A DNA stretch of 64,000 bases, from positions 1 through 64,000 of the forward strand of contig JAUIMC010000012.1 in NCBI GenBank assembly GCA_030433215.1, read 5' to 3'. Numbering within the stretch: the stretch's first letter is position 1; the number at the start of each line of letters is the position of its first letter. A program made the position numbers and the translations under genes. This document shows positions 1 through 7,155 of the stretch, one piece after another. This stretch comes from Alphaproteobacteria bacterium. GTDB lineage: Bacteria > Pseudomonadota > Alphaproteobacteria > Caulobacterales > Parvularculaceae. The notes under the pieces were generated by a model that saw only the letters and a list, made by a program, of their open reading frames with translations, had not been told where the DNA came from and made no database searches.

Positions 1-255
1 CGCCACGAGCCGGTCCAGCGCCGCCAGATCTTCCTCGTCTTTGGTGTTCAACGTGATGCTGCGCTTGTTGCGGTTATAGGTCTGGAAATGGGGGCTGTAG
101 AGCTCGCCCTTGAAGGCGCGGAACGGATCGCCCGATCCCGGCTGCTCGATCTTAATGACATTGGCGCCGAGATCGGCGAGCAGCATGCCCGCCGCCGGAC
201 CGGTGATGAAGGTGCCCATTTCGAGCACGGTGATGTCGCTGAGCACTTTAGCCAT
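1..255 (-). CDS. CaiB/BaiF family (family III) CoA-transferase, N-terminal part, cut by window edge
   Basis: Reading the reverse strand from the ATG at 253-255 gives 85 open codons running off the left edge, so only the N-terminus is present and the ORF track missed it. The motifs TVLEMGTFITGPAAGMLLAD and GANVIKIEQPGSGDPFR, followed by NRNKRSI, are the N-terminal CoA-binding signature of family III CoA-transferases, which move CoA between organic acids without a ping-pong anhydride. The catalytic Asp lies beyond the edge. The gene diverges from the citryl-CoA-lyase-like gene across a 274-nt gap, suggesting it supplies that enzyme with a CoA ester. The specific acid is unknown. Confidence 0.88.
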   Translation of the reverse strand, partial: MAKVLSDITVLEMGTFITGPAAGMLLADLGANVIKIEQPGSGDPFRAFKGELYSPHFQTYNRNKRSITLNTKDEEDLAALDRLVA

Positions 256-276
256 CGTGCAACTCCCAGATTATTG

Positions 277-292
277 GAGGCGCCGGCGCCTC
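277..292. repeat. 16-bp perfect palindrome in divergent intergenic region
   Basis: GAGGCGCCGGCGCCTC is a perfect palindrome about 22 nt upstream of the CoA-transferase ATG, in the gap shared with the citryl-CoA-lyase-like gene. It could be an operator or a 5'-UTR hairpin. No regulator gene was seen inside the cluster, and such GC-rich palindromes can arise by chance in this genome. Confidence 0.35.
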
Positions 293-374
293 GCCCCAGC
301 CTTCTTGAACGGGCCTTCGCAACCGGACTTTGCGCGCTTGATCAAGGCCTAGCCTTCAAAACAGAGCGCTATCC

Positions 375-403
375 TTGACATCGCTATAGAAAATTCGAAT
401 AAC
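375..403 (+). promoter_or_regulatory. Candidate sigma70-type promoter for the citryl-CoA-lyase-like operon
   Basis: A consensus -35 box TTGACA (375-380) is separated by 17 nt from AATAAC (398-403), which is a weak -10 match. It lies about 125 nt upstream of the ATG at 530 and points into the operon. The -35 box is strong; the -10 box is the weak part of the call. Confidence 0.4.
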
Positions 404-529
404 GAAGACAAGTTCGGAATGCGAAATTTTTGCGTGAAGCGACCAGATCGCGCAATGGCAGGCCGACGCAAATATGCGATTTCACTGAGGGGCCCACCCG
501 CCCGGCTCAGATGAAAGGACGAAAAACCT

Positions 530-1309
530 ATGCGCATCGGAAAACAGGATAAGCCCTACAGCGCGATTTCCACCTCAACGGCGGAAAGCATAAGCGTCCG
601 CGGGCGCGATCTTTGCGAAGACATTATCGGCAAGCTCGATTTCACGAGTTACTTCTGGCTGCTGGTCACAGGCGAGGAGCCGAACGCCACCCAGAAGAAA
701 TTCGCCGACGCCGTTCTCGCCGCCATCGCCGAGCACGGCCTTGTGCCGAGCGTCGTCGCCACGCGCATGACCTACGCCGCCGCGCCGGAAGCCTTTCAGG
801 GCGCGGTCGCCGCCGGCCTTCTCGGCTGCGGCTCGGTGGTTCTCGGCAGCGCCGAAACCGCCGGACGCTTCCTCGCGGAAATCGTCGCCGACGGCGACGA
901 TGTGGACGCCGCCGCCGAACGCGCCGTGCGGCGCCTGCGCGAGACGAAATCGCCGGTCCCGGGTTTCGGCCACCCCTTGCATGCGGGCGGCGATCCGCGC
1001 GCCCACCGCCTTCTTGGCATGGCGCGCGACGACAACGCCGCGGGGGCGCATATCCGCGCGCTCGACGCTGTCGAAAAGGCGATCCCCGAGGTTATCGGCC
1101 GCACGCTGCCCATCAATGTCAACGGCGCGATACCCGCCGTCATGCTTGATGTCGGCTTTCCTCTCGGCGCGCTGAAAGGCATTTCGCTGCTCGCGCGCAC
1201 GGCGAGCCTCATCGGTCATCTACAGGAAGAAACAGAACGGCCCATCGGGTTTATCCTCTCAGGCAAGGCCGCAGAAGCCATCGCCTATGACGGGCCGGAA
1301 ATGAAATAA
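530..1309 (+). CDS. Citryl-CoA lyase-like protein (citrate synthase superfamily)
   Basis: This 259-residue protein matches the shortened citrate-synthase fold used by citryl-CoA-lyase-type enzymes, much shorter than a full citrate synthase of about 420-430 residues. The diagnostic stretch is PVPGFGHPLHAGGDPRAHRL, which carries the catalytic His of the superfamily, followed by a glycine-rich CoA-binding part (GFPLGALKGISLLARTASLI). Known members cleave citryl-CoA or related 3-hydroxy-acyl-CoA esters to acetyl-CoA plus a keto acid. An AAAGGA element precedes the ATG by about 10 nt. It is 20 nt from the next gene and probably leads the 530-5070 operon. With the divergent CoA-transferase it suggests activation then retro-aldol cleavage of a citrate-like acid. 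The true substrate cannot be read from sequence. Confidence 0.82.
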   Translation: MRIGKQDKPYSAISTSTAESISVRGRDLCEDIIGKLDFTSYFWLLVTGEEPNATQKKFADAVLAAIAEHGLVPSVVATRMTYAAAPEAFQGAVAAGLLGCGSVVLGSAETAGRFLAEIVADGDDVDAAAERAVRRLRETKSPVPGFGHPLHAGGDPRAHRLLGMARDDNAAGAHIRALDAVEKAIPEVIGRTLPINVNGAIPAVMLDVGFPLGALKGISLLARTASLIGHLQEETERPIGFILSGKAAEAIAYDGPEMK

Positions 1310-1329
1310 AAACCTAAAGGGAGACGCCC

Positions 1330-2352
1330 ATGATTTTACTGCCAACCTCGCTTGTCGGCTCCTATCCGCAGCCCGACTGGCTGATCGACAGAAAAAAACT
1401 GGCCGGGCGTTTTCCCCCGCGCGTGCGCGTCAACGAGCTTTGGCGCGTGGAGCCGGAATGGCTCGAACAGGCGCAGGACGATGCAACGCTCCTCGCCCTG
1501 CGCGACCAGGAGCGCGCCGGCCTCGACATCGTCACCGACGGCGAAATGCGCCGCGAAAGCTATTCCAACCGTTTCGCCACGGCGCTTGACGGCGTCGATC
1601 TCGACAATCACGGCGAGGCGCTCGACCGAAGCGGCCATCCCAATCCCGTGCCGCGCATCACCGGCAAGATCAAACGCCGCCATTCCGTTCAGGTGCGCGA
1701 CGTGAAGTTCATGCGCGCCAATACCGACCGGCCCATCAAGATCACCGTGCCCGGCCCCTTCACCATGTCGCAGCAGGCGCAGAACGATTTCTACGAGTCC
1801 GAAGCGGAAATGGCGCTCGACTACGCCGCCGCGGTCAAGGAAGAGATCAACGACCTCTTCGAGGCCGGCGCCGATTTCGTGCAGATCGACGAGCCTTACA
1901 TGCAGGCGCGCCCGGAAAAGGCGCGCGAATACGGTCTCGATGCGTTGAACGCCGCGCTTGACGGCGTCAAAGGCAAGACCGCGGTGCATATCTGTTTCGG
2001 CTACGCCGCGATCATTCACGAAAGACCGGAAGGTTATTCCTTCCTGCCGGAGCTTTCCGATTGTTGCGTTCAGCAGGTTTCCATCGAAACGGCGCAATCC
2101 AATCTCGATACGTCTGTTCTCGAAACCTTACGCGGCAAGACAGTCATTCTCGGGGTCATCGACCTTTCGACCAATGAAGTGGAAACGCCCGAGACGGTCG
2201 CGCAGAGAATCCGCCGCGCCCTGCCTCATGTGGACGCGGACAAGATCATCGTCGCGCCCGATTGCGGCATGAAATATCTGCCGCGCGAGGTCGCCTTCGG
2301 CAAAATGAAGGCAATGGCCGATGGCGCCGCGATCGTGAGAGCCGAACTGTAA
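1330..2352 (+). CDS. Core-MetE-like cobalamin-independent methyltransferase family protein (paralogue 1)
   Basis: This 340-residue protein corresponds only to the C-terminal, zinc-binding half of MetE (UROD/MetE-like barrel). The N-terminus has TSLVGSYPQPDWL, typical of this family. The zinc site seems intact: His220 and Cys222 in AVHICFG, a Glu near residue 253 (SIETAQS) and Cys312 in APDCGMKYL. Family members activate thiols for methyl or alkyl transfer; they include core methionine synthases and epoxyalkane:CoM transferase, and many have no known substrate. The start is supported by AAAGGGAG upstream of the ATG. It follows the citryl-CoA-lyase-like gene by 20 nt. A role in ordinary methionine synthesis is less likely than catabolic thiol chemistry given the neighbours, but this is inference. 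Confidence 0.85.
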   Translation: MILLPTSLVGSYPQPDWLIDRKKLAGRFPPRVRVNELWRVEPEWLEQAQDDATLLALRDQERAGLDIVTDGEMRRESYSNRFATALDGVDLDNHGEALDRSGHPNPVPRITGKIKRRHSVQVRDVKFMRANTDRPIKITVPGPFTMSQQAQNDFYESEAEMALDYAAAVKEEINDLFEAGADFVQIDEPYMQARPEKAREYGLDALNAALDGVKGKTAVHICFGYAAIIHERPEGYSFLPELSDCCVQQVSIETAQSNLDTSVLETLRGKTVILGVIDLSTNEVETPETVAQRIRRALPHVDADKIIVAPDCGMKYLPREVAFGKMKAMADGAAIVRAEL

Positions 2353-2397
2353 GCGGGAGAAGCCCCGCGGGGCGCGGGGCCAGCCAAAACATCCGTA

Positions 2398-2412
2398 TTG
2401 GGATCAATCCCA
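2398..2412. repeat. Short inverted repeat between two operon genes
   Basis: TGGGAT-CA-ATCCCA lies in the 138-nt gap between the first MetE-like gene and the methyltransferase-like gene, the largest gap in this otherwise tight operon. A GC-rich palindrome (GCCCCGCGGGGC) sits about 30 nt upstream. The gap may hold an internal promoter, operator or mRNA-processing structure. No T-run follows, so it is not a convincing terminator. Confidence 0.3.
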
Positions 2413-2490
2413 TAAAAACGGTCCGGGTTTTTGTAGTGCTGGTCCCACGGCTTCGCCGGTAGGTTGCTGTAAAAAGCAAAGGAAACGCTC

Positions 2491-3894
2491 ATGCAGCCAG
2501 TCTCGGAAAACGCCCAGACCTTGCTGGAAAGCATCTATGCTTTCTGCCGGCAGAACTCCATGGCCGAGTCGACCTTCGGCCGCCGCGCCGTCAATGACGG
2601 AAAATTCGTCTCGCGCCTGAAAGACGGCTCGCGCCTCAGGCCCGAAACCTGGGACCGCGTGGTGAAATTCATCTCAAGCCATGGCGGCGACGCGCCCGCC
2701 TCCCCCGATCCCGGCCTTTTGCATATTCTCCCGAGCGAAAAACTCGCCGCCGCTGCCAGCGACACCTCGTCGGAAAAAAATTTCAGGTTCTTCGACAATC
2801 GTCAGAAATATCTGATGTTCGTGAACACCTGCGGCGAAAAAGACATTGTCGCCGAACGCGCCGGCATGGAGCTCTCCTATATCCAGCCCGCCCCGCCGGC
2901 GATCCGGCTTTTCGACGGCGGCATCGGCGACGGCACGGTGCTCGCGAAACTCCTGCGCGAGATGCACGGGCGGTTTCCGACCATGCCGTTTTACGTCTCC
3001 GGCAAGGAAATCAGCCTCGAGGATATCCGCCTGACGCTCGGCAAGATGGCCGACCGTCTGTTCGAACATCCGGCGACGGTGCTCGTCTTCACCAACATGT
3101 TTTATTCCGAAGCGCCGTGGCTGACGCCGAAAAAGCAGGAAGCCAAAGACGCCATGGTCTGGAAGGAAGTCGCCCTCAAAGGCGGCACGGCCCATGATTT
3201 CGACCGCCAGATTTCAGAGCTCGACAGCTTCCTCACCGAAAACTGGCAGGCCCGCCACAGCCCGAAGACGGGCAACCCGATTTACGACCACCCGGCGGTG
3301 CTCGTGATCTATCGCGAGGATTACCAGTTCCTTCTGAACGACGTCATCCCGAAACAGGGCGAAGCGAAAGCCGATTTCGATCTGGTGCTCGCCTCGCAGC
3401 CTTACCGGTTGCGCGTGCCCGCCGCCTTCAAGGCGAAAAATGTCATCGCGCCGCTTGCCCGGGCCTTGCGCCCGAGCGGCCGGTTGCTCGGCATTCACTC
3501 CTATGGCCGCGATCCCGGCATGGAGATCATCAATAAAATCTGGCCGGAGGACAATCCGTTCGAGACGAGCCGGCACGACATCCTACGCGCGTTGAAAGAC
3601 GCGCTCGGCGACGAGGCGGAGGAATTTGATTTCAACGCCTTTTCCGACGACCGCTCGATCTTCAGCTACAAGATGCACACCCTGCCGACGGAAGTGGATA
3701 CGAGCATCGGCACCTCGACCCTCTTCGCCGCATGGAACGACGCCGTTTATGTGGCGCAGATCGAAGACGACCGCCTTGAAGACGGGCCGGAAGGCGCCGA
3801 CTATCTTCAGGCGACGCGCGAGGTCCTGAAAAAACATGGCGGGTTGTGGTTCAACGACGAGTCTTACGTTGTTTCCAGAACGCGCGGCGCGTAG
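2491..3894 (+). CDS. SAM-dependent methyltransferase-like protein with small N-terminal helical module
   Basis: The 467-residue protein has two visible parts. Residues 1-65 (containing STFGRRAVNDGKFVSRLKDG) resemble a short helical module that recurs at the N-terminus of unrelated alphaproteobacterial proteins. The rest looks like a Rossmann methyltransferase: FDGGIGDGTVLAKLL near residue 143 fits motif I, and ALRPSGRLLGIHSYG fits the post-IV region. The segment FVNTCGEKDIVAERAGMEL precedes motif I. I do not recognise a named family. It lies between two MetE-like genes (138 nt after the first, 33 nt before the second), so it may make or use a methylated intermediate of the same pathway. The SAM-binding assignment is moderately certain and the substrate is unknown. 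Confidence 0.65.
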   Translation: MQPVSENAQTLLESIYAFCRQNSMAESTFGRRAVNDGKFVSRLKDGSRLRPETWDRVVKFISSHGGDAPASPDPGLLHILPSEKLAAAASDTSSEKNFRFFDNRQKYLMFVNTCGEKDIVAERAGMELSYIQPAPPAIRLFDGGIGDGTVLAKLLREMHGRFPTMPFYVSGKEISLEDIRLTLGKMADRLFEHPATVLVFTNMFYSEAPWLTPKKQEAKDAMVWKEVALKGGTAHDFDRQISELDSFLTENWQARHSPKTGNPIYDHPAVLVIYREDYQFLLNDVIPKQGEAKADFDLVLASQPYRLRVPAAFKAKNVIAPLARALRPSGRLLGIHSYGRDPGMEIINKIWPEDNPFETSRHDILRALKDALGDEAEEFDFNAFSDDRSIFSYKMHTLPTEVDTSIGTSTLFAAWNDAVYVAQIEDDRLEDGPEGADYLQATREVLKKHGGLWFNDESYVVSRTRGA

Positions 3895-3927
3895 ACGCGA
3901 ATAGTTTAGAAGACGAAGGAGAAGATC

Positions 3928-5070
3928 ATGGCTTCAGCGGGACGGTTTCTGACAACCCATGTGGGCAGTCTGCCGCGGCCGGAAAAACTCATCGAAATCA
4001 TGTTCGCGCGCGAGGATGGCCTGCCCCTCGATCCGGCGGCGGTCGAAGAGCATATCGAGGCCGCCGTCCGCGAGATTGTCTCCAAACAGGCGAAAGCCGG
4101 GATCGACATCGTCAATGACGGCGAAATGTCGAAGCCGAGCTATGCGACCTATATCAAGGACCGCCTCGCCGGCTTTGGCGGCGCCGGCAATTCCTATGTC
4201 TTTCAGGACATCGAGGATTTTCCCTCGCTGAAAAAACGCATCTTCGACGATCCGGGCCGCAAACACCGCAAGACTCCGGCCTGCAACGGCCCGATCAGCG
4301 TCAAGGACATGGAGGCGCCGGCGAAAGATGCATCGCGCCTCAACGCCGCCGTCGCCGAAAATGACGACGTCAAGCCGTTCATGAGCGCCGCCTCACCGGG
4401 CGTCACCACGCTCTTCTTCGGCAATGAATATTACGACAGCCATGAGGATTATCTCTTCGCCGTCGCCGAAGGGCTGCGCCACGAATACGAGACCATCGCA
4501 TCGCAAGGGATCACGCTTCAGATCGACTGCCCCGACCTCGCCATGGGCCGGCACACCCAATACGCCCATCTCGATCTCAACGGTTTTCGCGACCGCATGG
4601 CGCTGCATATCGAGGCGCTGAACAGGGCCGTCGCCAACATCCCCGCCGAGCAGTTGCGCATGCATATGTGCTGGGGCAATTATCCGGGCCCGCATCATTG
4701 CGACGTGCCGTTCAAGGACATTATCGACCTGGTCTGGCAGGCGAAGCCCCACGCGATCCTCTTCGAAGCGGCGAACCCGCGCCACGCCCATGAATATGAG
4801 CTGTTCGAAAGCGTGAAGCTGCCTGAAGGCAAAGTGCTGATCCCCGGCGTCATCGAGTGCCAGTCGAATTATATCGAGCATCCCGACCTCGTCGCGCAGC
4901 GCATTGCGCGCTACGCCAATCTCGTGGGGCGCGACAACGTCATGGCCGGCGTCGATTGCGGCTTTTCCATTCACGCCGGCTCCGGCGGCGTCGATCCGAG
5001 CGTCGCCTTCGCCAAGCTCGCCGCGCTCGCCGAGGGCGCGAAAATCGCGTCGAAGCAGTTCTGGCCCTAA
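3928..5070 (+). CDS. Core-MetE-like cobalamin-independent methyltransferase family protein (paralogue 2)
   Basis: A second core-MetE-like barrel, 380 residues, clearly diverged from the first paralogue. It begins TTHVGSLPRPEKL, keeps a His-x-Cys pair (RMHMCWGNYPGPHHC), a Glu in AILFEAANPRHAHEYE and a late Cys in AGVDCGFS, so the zinc site appears functional. It belongs to the longer 370-390-residue MetE-like group that includes thiol:epoxide and demethylation-type enzymes as well as many uncharacterised proteins. Good SD (GAAGGAGAAG) precedes the ATG. It ends the operon and faces the SnoaL-like gene tail to tail. Having two such paralogues in one operon suggests sequential or two-subunit thiol/alkyl transfer. 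The acceptor thiol is unknown. Confidence 0.85.
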   Translation: MASAGRFLTTHVGSLPRPEKLIEIMFAREDGLPLDPAAVEEHIEAAVREIVSKQAKAGIDIVNDGEMSKPSYATYIKDRLAGFGGAGNSYVFQDIEDFPSLKKRIFDDPGRKHRKTPACNGPISVKDMEAPAKDASRLNAAVAENDDVKPFMSAASPGVTTLFFGNEYYDSHEDYLFAVAEGLRHEYETIASQGITLQIDCPDLAMGRHTQYAHLDLNGFRDRMALHIEALNRAVANIPAEQLRMHMCWGNYPGPHHCDVPFKDIIDLVWQAKPHAILFEAANPRHAHEYELFESVKLPEGKVLIPGVIECQSNYIEHPDLVAQRIARYANLVGRDNVMAGVDCGFSIHAGSGGVDPSVAFAKLAALAEGAKIASKQFWP

Positions 5071-5071
5071 G

Positions 5072-5099
5072 AAAAACGGGCCGCGTCGACGCGGCCCGT
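5072..5099 (-). terminator. Rho-independent terminator of the SnoaL-like gene
   Basis: A 24-bp perfect palindrome (ACGGGCCGCGTCGACGCGGCCCGT) is followed on the reverse strand by TTTTT, 31 nt beyond the stop of the reverse-strand SnoaL-like gene. On the forward strand no T-run follows, so it would end the forward operon less efficiently. Confidence 0.7.
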
Positions 5100-5130
5100 C
5101 CCTATAAAAATTGTAACTCTCGGGCGGATT

Positions 5131-5613
5131 TTATTCCGCCGCGTCCTGCGCGCCCCAGGCGCGTTTTTCGCCCTTCCACGGCACCTGTCCGTTGATCCAC
5201 AAGTCGACGGATACGCTTTTAAAGCGCCATTCGCCGTCCGCTTCCTTCACCGCCAGCGTGTCCCACGTGCCCATGCCAAAGACGCGGTTCTCGAAGGTGA
5301 CGACGTCGTGCTGCAGGATCGACCAGAAACATTTGATCCGCACCCCGTTGTCGCCTTCCGGGTTCATCAGCACCTGGCTCATGCGGTGCTGGCGGCCGAG
5401 ATAATGGTTCGGCTTTTCGTACCAGAGCGCATCGGTCGCGCGCTTCAAGCCTTCGCGCCCCACGCATTTTCCCTGCGGCCAGTGTTCGAGCCAGCCGTCT
5501 TCGGCAAAGCAGGCCGCGTAACCTTCGAAATCGCCGGTATCGAGCGCCCAAGCATAGCGCGCCATCAGTTCTTCGATCTCGACCCGGTCTTCCAGCGGAA
5601 CCTTCAGCGCCAT
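5131..5613 (-). CDS. SnoaL-like / nuclear transport factor 2 family protein
   Basis: The ORF-track start at 5697 is extended; the ATG at 5611-5613 has a near-perfect AGGAGG five nucleotides upstream and gives 160 residues, normal for a cone-fold SnoaL-like protein. The pattern VEIEELMARYAWALDTGDF then AACFAEDGWLEHWP is the characteristic helix-strand start, and WRFKSVSVDLWINGQVPW closes the fold. Members are small hydratases, isomerases, dehydratases or ligand binders in aromatic and polyketide metabolism. It is convergent with the MetE-like operon and divergent from the MFS gene, so it may serve the same pathway. The exact reaction is not deducible. Confidence 0.78.
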   Translation of the reverse strand: MALKVPLEDRVEIEELMARYAWALDTGDFEGYAACFAEDGWLEHWPQGKCVGREGLKRATDALWYEKPNHYLGRQHRMSQVLMNPEGDNGVRIKCFWSILQHDVVTFENRVFGMGTWDTLAVKEADGEWRFKSVSVDLWINGQVPWKGEKRAWGAQDAAE

Positions 5614-5813
5614 GACTTCCTCCTCTTGCAGGACCTTGCGCCGTCGCCGGGCCGGTCCCTTCGCCGTCATTGTGGCTGCGCCATGGGCCGGGGTCAATTT
5701 CCCCCCGCGAGGCGGCGGGAACCGTAAACCCCGCTACAGAGAACGCCTTGATTTTTCGGCCGGGCCGCGATCACCTGTCCGGCCCGAGACGGAAGGCGCA
5801 GCTGGCCGAGGAC

Positions 5814-7112
5814 ATGGAAGACACGACCCATAAGGCGCCTTTACCGGCCGATCAGAAACCGGCGCCGGGCGCGATGCCGGCCCTCATCACGCTGACGCTG
5901 ATCTACGGCGTCAGCCAGGTGGACCGTCAGGTGATCGGCCTCCTGCTGCCGGACATCAAACGCGATTTCAATCTCAGCGACACGGCGCTCGGCCTGCTGA
6001 CGGGTTTCGCCTTCGCGATTTTGTACACGATTTCGACGCTCATCCTTTCGCGCATGGCCGATAAGGGCAATCGCCGGCCGATCATCGCCATCGGCGTCGC
6101 TTTCTACAGCGTCATGACCGCCTTGTCGGGGCTGGCGCAGAATGTCTGGCAACTGACTTTTTTACGCTTTGGCGTCGCCGTCGGGGAAGGCTCGGGGCTA
6201 GCGCCGTCAACCGCGATGATTTCCGATTACTTCCCGCCGGCGCGGCGCGGGCGCGCGCTTGGCGTCTTCGTCGCGGGCGCCGCCATCGGCACCATCACCA
6301 TGTTTCCCCTGGTGGGCTTGGCTGCGGAACATTTCGGCTGGCGCGCGGGCTTTGCCGTCGCCGGCGCGCCCGGCCTTTTGCTCGGCGCGTTTCTTTATTT
6401 CCGGGTGAAAGACCCGCCGGTCGCAACAGGAACGCCGGCGCAAGCGCCGCCGCTCGGCAAAACGTTGCGCTTCATCGCCGGTCAGCGTTCGGTCTTGCTG
6501 CTTTATCTCGGCACTGTCGGCCATCTGATGGCGCTGCTTTCCTTCGCAATCTGGACGCCCAGCTTTCTGGCGCGCATTCATGACGCAACGCAGTCGAGCA
6601 TCGGCTTCTGGATCGGCCTGATGAGCGGCGCAGGCGGTCTTCTCGGGTCGGCCGTCGGCGGTTTTATCGTAGACGCCATGGGCGACCGCCGTCCGCGAAT
6701 GCGGCTCATCGTGCCGGCGCTCGTCACCATGCTCGGCTTTCCCTCCGCGGCGCTTTTGCTTTTCGCGCCGGCTTTCGGATGGTCCATCGCAGGCCTCGGC
6801 CTTTTGATGTTTTTTCTCAGCAGCGGACAGGCGGCCTTGTGGGCGACGCTGCACGCATCGGTTCATGTGCGCATGCGCGCGCTTGCCGGCGCGATCAGCG
6901 CCATGCTGGTCAATATTTTCGCGCTCGGCTTCGGCCCCTTGATCGTCGGCGCCCTCAATGACCGTCTCGCCGCAGAGTTCGGCGAAAACGCGATCCGCTA
7001 TTCCCTCCTCGCCCCGGCCGCCATCGCCTTCGCGGGTTCTGTGGTGTTAATCCTCGCGGCGATGCTCAACGAGCCCGACCGCCGGCGAGTACTAATGGAA
7101 GAGGCGGCGTGA
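5814..7112 (+). CDS. MFS transporter, spinster-type
   Basis: The ORF track starts at 5670, but that extension overlaps the divergent SnoaL promoter region and is not protein-like. The ATG at 5814, preceded by GGCCGAGGAC, gives 432 residues with about twelve hydrophobic segments. The stretch GVSQVDRQVIGLLLPDIKRD and the loop ADKGNRRPIIAIG are typical of spinster-related MFS proteins, which move sphingolipid-like or organic anionic substrates and are frequent in catabolic clusters of Sphingomonadales and related groups. It probably imports the substrate, or exports a product, of the adjacent CoA-transferase/MetE-like cluster. That link rests on position only. Confidence 0.85.
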   Translation: MEDTTHKAPLPADQKPAPGAMPALITLTLIYGVSQVDRQVIGLLLPDIKRDFNLSDTALGLLTGFAFAILYTISTLILSRMADKGNRRPIIAIGVAFYSVMTALSGLAQNVWQLTFLRFGVAVGEGSGLAPSTAMISDYFPPARRGRALGVFVAGAAIGTITMFPLVGLAAEHFGWRAGFAVAGAPGLLLGAFLYFRVKDPPVATGTPAQAPPLGKTLRFIAGQRSVLLLYLGTVGHLMALLSFAIWTPSFLARIHDATQSSIGFWIGLMSGAGGLLGSAVGGFIVDAMGDRRPRMRLIVPALVTMLGFPSAALLLFAPAFGWSIAGLGLLMFFLSSGQAALWATLHASVHVRMRALAGAISAMLVNIFALGFGPLIVGALNDRLAAEFGENAIRYSLLAPAAIAFAGSVVLILAAMLNEPDRRRVLMEEAA

Positions 7113-7155
7113 AGCAGACAAAACGAACACGCAAAAACATCCCGCTTCCGCCGTC

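Noticed and set aside
256-529. SAM-II or SAH riboswitch upstream of the MetE-like operon
   Set aside because: I looked for the conserved pseudoknot strands and found none; the leader shows only a promoter-like pair of boxes.
349-537. Reverse ORF of 62 residues between the CoA-transferase and citryl-CoA-lyase-like genes
   Set aside because: No motif, no ribosome binding site, and its 5' end overlaps the citryl-CoA-lyase-like start.
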